Source: an uncultured Granulosicoccaceae bacterium (lineage in GTDB: Bacteria; Pseudomonadota; Gammaproteobacteria; Granulosicoccales; Granulosicoccaceae). From it: DNA of 33,838 nucleotides. A program made the translations under genes and the position numbers. Location: NCBI GenBank assembly GCA_937958675.1, contig CALGND010000178.1, forward strand, positions 1 through 33,838, given 5' to 3'. Within the stretch, counting starts at the first letter, position 1; the number at the start of each line of letters is the position of its first letter. Of this stretch, positions 16,853 through 24,640 are shown in pieces. The notes under the pieces are model-generated. The model was not told the origin of the DNA. It made no database searches and saw only the letters and a list, made by a program, of their open reading frames with translations.

Positions 16853-16881
16853 AAAAAAGCCCTCTATTAGCGAGGGCTTTT
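16853..16881 (-). terminator. Rho-independent terminator of the fadL-lipase-CHI-like block
   Basis: Read on the minus strand, arms AAAAGCCCTC and GAGGGCTTTT (10 bp) enclose a 7-base loop and end in a run of six T. It begins 8 bases after the stop codon of the chalcone-isomerase-like gene, a textbook intrinsic terminator. The symmetric A/T tails could also stop plus-strand transcripts. Confidence 0.9.
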
Positions 16882-16889
16882 AGTTTGAC

Positions 16890-17468
16890 TTATTTGCCCA
16901 ACATGCCGGCTTTCAGTGAGCCTTGTGCAGGGTTATCTGACAACCAAATACCAAACAACGCTTTTTTGAATTCTAGCCCTTCAACAAGGCCAACTTCTTC
17001 GCCGTTTTTCGATACGTGGGTACCGCTGCCGGGCTTGTAGTTAAGCGTGTATTGATCTTTTGTGCCGATCTTACCTTGCATCAGGCCTAGCATTTGATCG
17101 ATCTGTGGTTGAATTGGCGTTGTGTTGCCGCCGGTAGAATTTTTAAACCCCGCTTTTAGTGCTTTGACCATTTTTTTTCTGGTCAGTAGATCCGAGATGA
17201 TGTTTAAGCGAATAGCCATAGGCTCATCAGCATCAAGTATTGCAGCTGCATCATCGCTTTTTGCGGTGGTGTACAAGCTTCCAACATAGAGCTTAATAAT
17301 CAGCCTGGTGCGAACACCTGCACCGTTGAGCATCAGTTCGTTGCCGCCGATCGTGACAGTTTCTGCTAGTTCAACACCACGAAGTTTCTTGGCGTGGGCA
17401 GGAGAAGTAACAAATGCTACGCTGATGACCAACAACAGGCTGGTCAGCGCTCTTATAGTAGGGGTCAT
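16890..17468 (-). CDS. Periplasmic chalcone isomerase-like protein (PF16036 type)
   Basis: A 192-residue exported protein with a chalcone-isomerase fold. The signal peptide ends at PAHA (residues 23-26) before KKLRGVELAETV. 'GNELMLNGAGVRTRLIIKLY', followed by 'VGSLYT', is the hallmark strand of the bacterial family. 'DADEPMAIRLNIISDLLTRK', then 'GLVEGLEFKKALFGIWLSDN' and the closing 'P-A-Q-G-S-L-K-A-G-M-L-G', complete the domain. The bacterial proteins are not thought to make flavonoids; related CHI-fold proteins in plants bind fatty acids. I chose the ATG at 17466-17468, with AGGAA 7 bases upstream, over one six codons earlier. It follows the fadL and lipase genes on the same strand, and a strong terminator closes the unit. 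A role in periplasmic lipid handling is inference from fold and position. Confidence 0.85.
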   Translation of the reverse strand: MTPTIRALTSLLLVISVAFVTSPAHAKKLRGVELAETVTIGGNELMLNGAGVRTRLIIKLYVGSLYTTAKSDDAAAILDADEPMAIRLNIISDLLTRKKMVKALKAGFKNSTGGNTTPIQPQIDQMLGLMQGKIGTKDQYTLNYKPGSGTHVSKNGEEVGLVEGLEFKKALFGIWLSDNPAQGSLKAGMLGK

Positions 17469-17548
17469 TGTGTTTCCTTGGTTCATTCGAATAACCTGAT
17501 GTTAATCGGTATATGGGGATGGTATTGGCCTTGAGCAAGGCGGAACAG

Positions 17549-17577
17549 AAGACGAGGCGCAGTGTGCGCCCCATCTT
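17549..17577 (-). terminator. Stem-loop between the lipase and CHI-like genes
   Basis: On the minus strand two 13-base arms (plus-strand positions 17565-17577 and 17549-17561) pair with two G-U wobbles around a 3-base CAC loop, 20 bases after the lipase stop codon. No T-run follows, so it may be an attenuator or an RNA-stability hairpin and not a full terminator. Some read-through into the CHI-like gene is therefore possible. Confidence 0.45.
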
Positions 17578-17596
17578 GTTATTTTACGATCTACAC

Positions 17597-19645
17597 CTAC
17601 TGCGCAGCTGGCGCTTCGATTACGTCCGCATTGGTTATCTGCAAAACGTTACCTAAGCTGGCTGCGTAAACTGCCATTTGTTGTTGCATCTCTAAGAATG
17701 TCGCAAGTCCACCGGCAGGGTCAGCTTCATCGGCTGGGTTGATGATTGATCCATGCGTGCCGGATGAAAATCGCACCAACGCACTACCTGATGTTGAGCT
17801 ATTGACCTGCTGTAAACCCATCAGCCTAGGTAGTGGGTCTGTACCTGATAGGGGAGCTGTAGCAACCGAATTAGGAATGACTTGATCACCAATAACAGTT
17901 ATAAAGTGAATATTCTTACCGGTCGCTGCCAGCGCTGTCGCGTTGTTAACAGGGTCGGCTGAATCAATAGCTGTCTGGGCAGTTAGTAGGAACTGAGCAT
18001 ATTCAGGAGTACCCGGAGCGGCACCCGCTGCGGTTAGCCCTGCGTTAATCGCCTCACCAAAGCTTGCTGAGTTAGCCAGTAGTTGCGCAATACCACCGCC
18101 CGGCATAGCCAGTGTTGCAGCAGCGATACTATCGTCGTAAGACAAAAAGGTGATGCCCAGCATCGCGCCTAGCGAGTGGCCTACAAACGTTACGTTACTA
18201 GCGTCAAGCGGTGCGCCTTGTGCGCCGGCTAAGCTTGCAGCCAAAACCATCAAATCAGCGACGCCTTGGCGAAGGTTGTCGCGTGAGTTAGCCAGGTTTT
18301 GCAGGTTATAAAAGTGCGTACCTGAGTCGTCGATCATACCGTCCGATCCAGGTGCTCGCGTCGTGTTATCCACCACGTCCAAACCAAATGTGCGTTCACC
18401 ATCATTAGGGAATGGTGTGTTGTCAGTGTGGATAGGCAAAGAGGCATCCGTTAAACCGTGCATTGGAATATCAATGGCGATCACGGCTCTACCAGCATTG
18501 GCTAATGCATCTGCTGCAGCAATCATGTCAGTACGATTACGGGTGATACCGTGTTGGAAGATAGTAATCGGCCAACCGGTCGCTGGTGCTGTTCCGCCTG
18601 CCATGGAAGTGGCATTAGGTAGCGTCAGGAGTACGGGTACTGTTTGAGTGCCAGTGGCAACAGGTGTTGGGCTGAACTGATTAACCGCGTTACCATTTGT
18701 ATCTACCCAAAAACTATTTAACGCCGTCGCTGGGTCGGCATCTTGGTAGTAAGGCAGTTCAAGCGTGCCGATAAAAACATCGGCGTTGCCTGGTAAGGCA
18801 GCATTAAAATCAGTGGTTGTGCTGCCCGCGGGTGCTAGTGTTAACGCACCGGGTGTTACCTGATCTTTAACTGCTTGCAATACATCGCGTACTGATTGAG
18901 TTTTAAAGGTCCAAGCTAAAACCACATCGTCACTAGCAATACCTTGGCTACCAGCTGCAGCCAGCATCGCACCGGTGAGTTGTCGCACCGGTTCAAAAGC
19001 GGCAGTGCCACCAGTGAGTGGAGTATCGTTTTTTGCCAACCTAAAAAACGTTGAGGCAGCCAATGGCATCGGTGTGTCGCTTGTATCGGTTATACCGTTA
19101 GTCATCACAACCATGTAGTGGGTTTTTTCTTTTAGTGGCTGCAGTGGCAAGATAGCAACTTGAGTTTCCGTTGGCGGTACAACAAATACCTGTGTTGGGC
19201 CAAGTTCAGAAACCACACCCGTTACCGCGGTGGTGGCAGGATCAGCACTCACTTCAAATACTCGCACTGTGCTACCTAGCGAAACGGTTGTCGGATCAAC
19301 AGCACGAGACAGATTGGTAACAATCGGAGACGTAGTGGAGAAGCCATCCATTTGGTTTAGTGCAAGCGCTGGGTTGGCAGGGCTGTCGTCGCTAATGGGC
19401 GCATCAACTGTTCCGTCAGGACCAAGCAATAAATTGTTTGGAAATGGGATGACGGCATTGCCAGGATCAAAGAGTGCACTTGGTGCAGCAGCAGCTATTA
19501 ACGCAGGCTGTGTTTCGGCTTGTGCTTCAGCGTGCGCAGCTTCGGCTGCGGCAATGCTTGATTCAAAATCGTAGTTGCTATCGCTACTGCAGGCGTTAAG
19601 CAGTAAGGCAAGCGGCGCAATCAATATAAGTTTTCTAATTTGCAT
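17597..19645 (-). CDS. Surface lipoprotein lipase/lysophospholipase, VolA-like (bacterial lipase N-domain family)
   Basis: A 682-residue alpha/beta hydrolase with a lipoprotein signal: lipobox 'LALLLNAC' with Cys19 followed by Ser-Ser, compatible with outer-membrane sorting. Residues ~30-60 are Ala-rich, then 'SALFDPGNAVIPFPNNLLLG' begins the 'bacterial virulence factor lipase N-terminal' domain (PF12262). The nucleophile elbow is VGHSLGAM with Ser491. 'ITVIGDQVIP' and 'SSGTHGSIINP' offer the likely Asp and His. Length and order match VolA of Vibrio cholerae, a surface lysophospholipase encoded beside a fadL homologue. Here fadL ends only 10 bases upstream, so the pair is an operon. Expected role: releasing fatty acids from external phospholipids or lysolipids for FadL uptake. 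AAGGAA precedes the ATG by 7 bases. Confidence 0.9.
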   Translation of the reverse strand: MQIRKLILIAPLALLLNACSSDSNYDFESSIAAAEAAHAEAQAETQPALIAAAAPSALFDPGNAVIPFPNNLLLGPDGTVDAPISDDSPANPALALNQMDGFSTTSPIVTNLSRAVDPTTVSLGSTVRVFEVSADPATTAVTGVVSELGPTQVFVVPPTETQVAILPLQPLKEKTHYMVVMTNGITDTSDTPMPLAASTFFRLAKNDTPLTGGTAAFEPVRQLTGAMLAAAGSQGIASDDVVLAWTFKTQSVRDVLQAVKDQVTPGALTLAPAGSTTTDFNAALPGNADVFIGTLELPYYQDADPATALNSFWVDTNGNAVNQFSPTPVATGTQTVPVLLTLPNATSMAGGTAPATGWPITIFQHGITRNRTDMIAAADALANAGRAVIAIDIPMHGLTDASLPIHTDNTPFPNDGERTFGLDVVDNTTRAPGSDGMIDDSGTHFYNLQNLANSRDNLRQGVADLMVLAASLAGAQGAPLDASNVTFVGHSLGAMLGITFLSYDDSIAAATLAMPGGGIAQLLANSASFGEAINAGLTAAGAAPGTPEYAQFLLTAQTAIDSADPVNNATALAATGKNIHFITVIGDQVIPNSVATAPLSGTDPLPRLMGLQQVNSSTSGSALVRFSSGTHGSIINPADEADPAGGLATFLEMQQQMAVYAASLGNVLQITNADVIEAPAAQ

Positions 19646-19655
19646 CGTTGATTCC

Positions 19656-21059
19656 TTAGTTAAATTTCCAGCTGAATTGCGCGCTGATAATATTTACACT
19701 GCTGTCGAAAGTGCCTCGTACGGTTGTTGCCCCGGGAGCAGGCTCGCTTGGGTCATCGGTTATAGAGTTAGGATTATCAATTGCTGATTCATCAAGCGAT
19801 AGATGAGTGAAACCAAAGTCGAGAGTGGCATTTTTGCTTATTGCGTAGCCAGCACCAAATGCAACCCACGTTCGATCGTTACCCGGAATCCGAGCTGTGC
19901 GACGTTGCGGGGAAGGGATGGGCTCTTGATCAAGCGCAAGGCCTGCCCGTAGCGTGACTTTCTCGTTTAGCTGGTAGTTGATGCCAGCCGATACGCGCCA
20001 TACGTCTTCCCAATCTTGGATAGACAGGGTGTCAGGTTGGCTGTCACTTTCGTAAACGATTCTAAGCTCTTCAAAGCTACTCCAGCCGGTCCATGTGGCA
20101 TCGCCTAACAATTGAATTTTGTCATTCATTTGGTGTGCAACTGAAAAAGACAAGCTTGCAGGCAAATCGATTTCGCCCTTTATAGGGACATCCTGAAATA
20201 ACGTTGAGCCTCCAGCGGCTAGCGCTGCCGCTAAGGTGTCGTTAGTTGTAAAGTCTGCGTTGCCTTCGAGTTCGTGGCTAATTTCGCTTCGAAAGGCAAC
20301 ACCAATTTGAGTTTCAGGCTGAGGAATAAACAATAAGCCTAAGTTAAAACCTATGCTGGTTGAGTCACCATCAATTGCGCCATAGCCATCGTTGGGTTGG
20401 AAGCCTGGTGTAAGCCCTGCGCTCAGGCAGTTGTTTATGTCTCCAGCACCGATGGTGCCCGCGCATACGATACCTGTATCGACTGCACTTTCTAATTCGG
20501 CCGAGAGTGTTTGTATGCTGATACCACCACCTAGTCGAACCTTGTCAGATACTCGATAGGCGATAACCGGATTAATATCGATAGCACTTACCCCAGATTT
20601 AACCGTGGTGTAGCGGCCTTTCCAATCGGCATCGTATTCGGTAGATGACCCAAATGGCACGCTAATGCCCAAGCCATAGCTAAGCTTTTCATTGATGGGC
20701 GCAACATAGTAAAAGTTGGGTATAAATGTTTCGCCACCAGGTTCGGCCGTATCCGGCCCACTAACAGGGCCGCCGCCAGCATCTAGGCTTATCGATGTAC
20801 CGCGATCATTAAATTTGGTATTGGCCGAAATCACGTGAGCCGCGATGGATAATTGTCGACCATCAAGCTCGGTGATGCCCGCCGGGTTAAACCACACGGT
20901 AGACGTATCGCTTGCTACAGCGCCAGCACCAGCATAGGCGTTACCTAATCCCGATGCGCCTTGTTCTATTAGGGCAAATCCACCTGCATGCGCGCTGCTA
21001 GCTAGTACGGAAATGCCGAATGCGCCAAGTGTTACTAGGTGCTTCGGAAGCAGGTTCAT
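19656..21059 (-). CDS. fadL: Outer-membrane long-chain fatty acid transporter FadL
   Basis: A 467-residue beta-barrel that carries long-chain fatty acids across the outer membrane. A signal peptide ends at SAHA (22-25) and the mature protein starts 'GGFALIEQGASGLGNAYAGA', the FadL N-terminal hatch. The conserved NPA motif is at residues 58-60 (WFNPAG). 'YGLGISVPFGSSTEYDADWK', followed by 'GRYT', and the C-terminal 'ISAQFSWKFN' are typical of the family. Two cysteines about 12 residues apart (near 'VCAGTIGAGDINNC') may form a disulfide in an extracellular loop. GGAGAG lies 4-5 bases before the ATG. First gene of the minus-strand lipid unit; its promoter lies in the 414-base gap shared with the plus-strand MoxR/vWA operon. 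Confidence 0.95.
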   Translation of the reverse strand: MNLLPKHLVTLGAFGISVLASSAHAGGFALIEQGASGLGNAYAGAGAVASDTSTVWFNPAGITELDGRQLSIAAHVISANTKFNDRGTSISLDAGGGPVSGPDTAEPGGETFIPNFYYVAPINEKLSYGLGISVPFGSSTEYDADWKGRYTTVKSGVSAIDINPVIAYRVSDKVRLGGGISIQTLSAELESAVDTGIVCAGTIGAGDINNCLSAGLTPGFQPNDGYGAIDGDSTSIGFNLGLLFIPQPETQIGVAFRSEISHELEGNADFTTNDTLAAALAAGGSTLFQDVPIKGEIDLPASLSFSVAHQMNDKIQLLGDATWTGWSSFEELRIVYESDSQPDTLSIQDWEDVWRVSAGINYQLNEKVTLRAGLALDQEPIPSPQRRTARIPGNDRTWVAFGAGYAISKNATLDFGFTHLSLDESAIDNPNSITDDPSEPAPGATTVRGTFDSSVNIISAQFSWKFN

Positions 21060-21473
21060 AAACTCTCCAAGTGTTAATTTTGGTTATTCTGATCGTTATC
21101 CGGAAATTCAGGACGAACTTCCGTATCTGTAATTCATTATAAGTTAGTGCGTCATTATAAAACGAAAGAACCACTATAGCGAAGGGTGTTTGTTGTACGA
21201 TATTACTCGATTGGTCGAAAATCGGTCAATGCCACAGTGTTTAACGGGTAAGCGAGGATATTTTGTCGCAAAAGTCGTCACTGCTAGGTTTAAAACATTC
21301 ACGTGACGTCACGGCACTTGGGTACGGATACACTATGCTTAAATATGTGTAAAACACCCATATGGGGAACCATAGGGAACCGGGCTGTTCCAATGTGTAA
21401 TGGCTTACCAGTCGCAATGCGGATATTCGTCCAACACAAAATGTGTATTCGTAACTAACCCTGATCTGACTTG
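21060..21473. promoter_or_regulatory. Long divergent control region between fadL and the MoxR/vWA operon
   Basis: A 414-base gap without a convincing gene. It is rich in small symmetric elements. These are: ATTG/CAAT with inner CGA/TCG arms (21210-21230); the perfect palindrome CGTGACGTCACG (21302-21313); GTGT-AAA-ACAC (21347-21357); two GGGAACC direct repeats 10 bases apart (21365 and 21375); GGAAC-N6-GTTCC (21376-21391); and ACACA-AAA-TGTGT (21434-21446), ending 27 bases before the first gene. The heptamer ATGTGTA recurs at 21345, 21393 and 21441, exactly 48 bases apart each time. I could not fix a -35/-10 pair in either direction. Which elements serve fadL and which the operon is unknown. 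Confidence 0.45.
21302..21313. promoter_or_regulatory. 12-base perfect palindrome, possible operator
   Basis: CGTGACGTCACG is identical to its reverse complement. It lies midway in the divergent gap, 242 bases from the fadL start and 160 bases from the vWA gene start. A dimeric regulator site is possible; I do not recognise the regulator. Confidence 0.35.
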
Positions 21474-23717
21474 ATGTTTGAGCTCCTATTTAACCACCCA
21501 ATCGAGACCTGGCAACAGGCTGACTGGGTATTGGCCCGCGGGTGGCCCGCCTTTTGGTTGGGCGTATTGGGTGCTGCTTTATTCGTACTGATTGTTATGT
21601 CAATGTGGCGTTTACCAATGGGCACTGGCAAACGACTGGTTATCGCGTGTTTGCAGCTTTTTGCCGGGGCGGTAGCCCTGTTGATGCTGTGGTTGCCTTC
21701 ATTACGTACCGAAGCGCTAGAGCCAGGTGAGAACACAGTTGCCTATATTGTCGATGCCTCAGGCAGCATGCATCAAAGCGATAGTGGGCAAACGCTCAGC
21801 CGTATCGATGCAACGATCAGCGCAATTGACAAAACTGACCTGCTCGATAACCCACTCTTTGAAAACACCCTCTATTCGGTCACTGATCGCTTGCAATCGA
21901 TAGAGTCATTGGATGCTTTGCCAGAACCCAGTTCGCGATCAGCCATAGCGACAGGAATTGAATCATTAAGTAAGACTATAGAGCAGCGCGCGTTGGCAGC
22001 TGTTGTATTGCTTAGTGATGGGGCCGACAACACGGGCGTACCAGATACACGCTGGTGGCAAACTATAAAGGCTGCCGGCATTCCGATACACACTGTTGGC
22101 GTGGGTGCGAAAGCCTATTCAGCCGATCTTGAACTAATGGATGTCAGTATGCAGCAGGTGAGTGCAGCTGACTCACTGGTACAAGCCACGGTTGTTGTTC
22201 AGCATCATGGCGTTGATAGTGCTCGCCTAAGAGTTAAAGCGGGTGATCGTTTGCTCTACGCCGATGACTTGCAATTTGACCCAGAGCAACTTCAGTCAGC
22301 CCATCAAATAGAATTTAATTCTGGTGATGAAGGCATAACCGAACTCGAGTTTTCAGTCAGCTCGGCAACCGTTGAAGATAATCGATTAAACAACACGCAG
22401 CGCCGCATCTTGGATGTTGGTGGGACTAAGCGTCGAATTCTCTATGTTGAGGGCGAGCCTCGATGGGAGTTTAAATTTATCCGTCGGGCGATGGAGGGGT
22501 ATAGCAACATAGAGCTTGTTAGTTTGTTACGCACCTCTGCCAATAAGTTTTATCGTCAAGGTGTGAGTAGTGCCGATGAACTCGCAAATGGATTTCCGCA
22601 GACCCGCGAAGCATTGTTTGGCTACGATGCAGTGATTATCGGTAGTTTTGAAGCGGCACTACTCTCACTTGAGCAGCAGGCTAACCTTCGCGATTTTGTC
22701 AGCATACGTGGTGGGTCGTTACTGATGCTGGGTGGGCAATCGGGTTTGTCTAACGGTGGCTGGGGCCGCTCCGTTTTAGCCCAAGCTTTGCCGGTCTCAT
22801 TAAATAGCCGAGTTCGAAACGAGGACTTTTTTCGTGGCCGCATAAGTTTTTCGTTGACGCAACAAGGGCAGCGAACCGATTGGTTAACGCTGGCCGGCGA
22901 TAACCTAACTAATTGGAATCAGCTACCCGCACTTGCTGATATTCATCTTACCGGGGAGCCACGCGCAGGATCGGTCGTGTTGATGCAAGCTGAATACAAA
23001 AATCAGCAACATCCCTTGTTGGTTTGGCAACGTTATGGCCAAGGCCAGAGCTTCGTGCTGGCGACTAGTGGCACATGGCGATGGCAAATGCGATTACCGT
23101 CGGCTGATCAAACGCACGAGCAATTTTGGCAAGGCTTGCTAACTCAAATGGTTAGTCAAACACTACAACAAGTCAGCATCGAGCAAGTCGGTGACAGCTA
23201 TCGCGATACGCCGAGCCTGCCTTTAGCGGTAACGGTGCGTGATGACAAATATGCCCCAGTGACTCATGGCAAGCTAACGGTTGATGTGGTTGCACCTGAT
23301 AATTCAATTACACCGGTTGATTTGATAGCTGATATCAACAACCCGGGCCGGTTTGTCGGCTCTGTCGATGCGCCAATGGCCGGACCTTATGGCATGAAAG
23401 TACAAGTACCGCCTAATGGCGAATCTCAAGCCCCCGGGTATTCACAACAAGCGTGGTGGATGGCAAGCAAAGACACAGCTGAATACTTTGGTGCAATCCA
23501 AAACGACAATTTTTTAAAGCGTGTTGCTACTGAAACAGGCGGGCAGTATTTTGAGCTAGATGATATCGATCAACTTGGCAAAGCTTTGTCGTTGCATAAC
23601 TCAGCACTTACACGCACCAATTTGTTACCGCTATGGAACATGCCGTTCTTCTTTCTGTGCCTGTTCGTTGCCAAGCTGCTTGAATGGTTGCTTAGATTGC
23701 GATGGCAGCGTTTATGA
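21474..23717 (+). CDS. Membrane protein with vWA domain and glutamine-amidotransferase-like domain
   Basis: A 747-residue protein, first of the seven-gene block. Two N-terminal transmembrane segments (~25-46 and ~55-75) precede a von Willebrand A domain (~88-250) with an intact metal site 'DASGS' (Asp94, Ser96, Ser98). A beta-rich Ig-like stretch (~215-315) leads to a class-I-amidotransferase-like Rossmann domain (~320-450: 'RRILYVEGEPRWEFKFIRRA', 'GYDAVIIGSFEA', 'RGGSLLMLGGQSGLSNGGWG'). No cysteine nucleophile is visible, so this domain is probably binding and not catalytic. A final transmembrane helix ends the protein (LWNMPFFFLCLFVAKLL). The ATG at 21474 is preferred to an in-frame TTG one codon earlier; neither has a good ribosome site. 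Likely a membrane scaffold for the MoxR system. Its stop overlaps the next start as ATGA. Confidence 0.88.
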   Translation: MFELLFNHPIETWQQADWVLARGWPAFWLGVLGAALFVLIVMSMWRLPMGTGKRLVIACLQLFAGAVALLMLWLPSLRTEALEPGENTVAYIVDASGSMHQSDSGQTLSRIDATISAIDKTDLLDNPLFENTLYSVTDRLQSIESLDALPEPSSRSAIATGIESLSKTIEQRALAAVVLLSDGADNTGVPDTRWWQTIKAAGIPIHTVGVGAKAYSADLELMDVSMQQVSAADSLVQATVVVQHHGVDSARLRVKAGDRLLYADDLQFDPEQLQSAHQIEFNSGDEGITELEFSVSSATVEDNRLNNTQRRILDVGGTKRRILYVEGEPRWEFKFIRRAMEGYSNIELVSLLRTSANKFYRQGVSSADELANGFPQTREALFGYDAVIIGSFEAALLSLEQQANLRDFVSIRGGSLLMLGGQSGLSNGGWGRSVLAQALPVSLNSRVRNEDFFRGRISFSLTQQGQRTDWLTLAGDNLTNWNQLPALADIHLTGEPRAGSVVLMQAEYKNQQHPLLVWQRYGQGQSFVLATSGTWRWQMRLPSADQTHEQFWQGLLTQMVSQTLQQVSIEQVGDSYRDTPSLPLAVTVRDDKYAPVTHGKLTVDVVAPDNSITPVDLIADINNPGRFVGSVDAPMAGPYGMKVQVPPNGESQAPGYSQQAWWMASKDTAEYFGAIQNDNFLKRVATETGGQYFELDDIDQLGKALSLHNSALTRTNLLPLWNMPFFFLCLFVAKLLEWLLRLRWQRL

Positions 23718-24640
23718 TCAAGCAGTGCACGAAGTGGCTTGTCGCGACGGCGCTATTGGGCGCAGCCGGTCTAATGTTTGTGCAGCCGTTACATGCATCA
23801 ACTACTGGTGTCATAGTGTCCGGTATTGGTGGCAACGTTGAATTTGAAAACGCCTTCGAGCTACAAGGTCAGAGCGTTCTTGATGGCTTAAAAACGCTTA
23901 ATACCAGTGATGATGCCTTCACCTTGTTAAGCGGCCCAGATGCAACGCGTGATGCCGTTATCGCGGCAATCCAACTGCAGTCAAGTAAACAAGAACAAGC
24001 GTTTATACTCGTGCTGCTTGGGCACGGCTCCATAGATGGCCGTAACTGGCGTTTTAATATCCCAGGTGATGATTTATCAGATGAAGACCTAATTGCTGCT
24101 ATGGCAGGCGTTAAAGCATCGGATCAGCTTGTGGTGCTGGCCACTAGTGGCAGTGGTGCTTTGCTCGATACCTTGTCTCAGCCAGGGCGCGTAGTGGTCA
24201 CTGCCACAAAGAGCGGTGGTGAGATTAATGCAAGCCGTTTTGGTGAATATTTTGCTGAGGCGATTGCCAGTGATGTTGCCGATATCGATCGTAATGAGAT
24301 TCTAACGATTGGTGAGGCCTGGCGTTATGCCAATGAGCAAGTGGTTAACTACTACGAAGATCAGAAACTATTAGCCTCAGAGCACGCCAGAATAAGAGTG
24401 AATGATCAAGCTGATTTGGCAGTGGCCAGGCTTGGTGCCTTGCGCTTGGCGATTGATAATCCTGAGGTTTCAGCTTTGCTGGAGAAACGCCTCGATCTAG
24501 AGCAGCAGTTTACTGCTCTACGAGATCAAAAATCCTCGCTGGGGTTTGACGAATACTATGGAAAGCTTGAGCCGATATTGCTAGATATCGCCACGCTGCA
24601 ACAGCAAATCGATACAGCAACTGGGTGGGAGCCAAACTAG
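23714..24640 (+). CDS. Exported caspase/legumain-like (peptidase C13-like) protein lacking the catalytic Cys
   Basis: A 308-residue protein with a signal peptide ending near PLHA (25-28). The body has the caspase/C13 hemoglobinase layout. The strand 'AFILVLLGHGS' gives the catalytic-type His104. The next strand, 'QLVVLATSGSGALLDTL', has Thr144-Ser145 where a Cys nucleophile would sit. 'GRVVVTATKSG' and 'NASRFGEYFAEAI' follow. A DIDRNEILTIGE loop (190-201) fits the EF-hand calcium pattern (Asp, Asp, Asn, ..., Glu12). A C-terminal helical region (~235-305) is predicted coiled. The ATG overlaps the previous stop as ATGA; another ATG lies four codons upstream. It may be a pseudo-protease or a serine-dependent variant, acting in the periplasm beside the metallopeptidase encoded next. 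Fold assignment is by motif only. Confidence 0.72.
   Translation: MIKQCTKWLVATALLGAAGLMFVQPLHASTTGVIVSGIGGNVEFENAFELQGQSVLDGLKTLNTSDDAFTLLSGPDATRDAVIAAIQLQSSKQEQAFILVLLGHGSIDGRNWRFNIPGDDLSDEDLIAAMAGVKASDQLVVLATSGSGALLDTLSQPGRVVVTATKSGGEINASRFGEYFAEAIASDVADIDRNEILTIGEAWRYANEQVVNYYEDQKLLASEHARIRVNDQADLAVARLGALRLAIDNPEVSALLEKRLDLEQQFTALRDQKSSLGFDEYYGKLEPILLDIATLQQQIDTATGWEPN

Noticed and set aside
18363..18647. Plus-strand open frame inside the lipase gene
   Set aside because: Antisense to a well-supported lipase; composition follows the coding strand.
21210..21230. FadR-type operator upstream of fadL
   Set aside because: The dyad (ATTG/CAAT with CGA/TCG inside) has mismatched GT/GT positions and does not fit the FadR or PsrA patterns I know.
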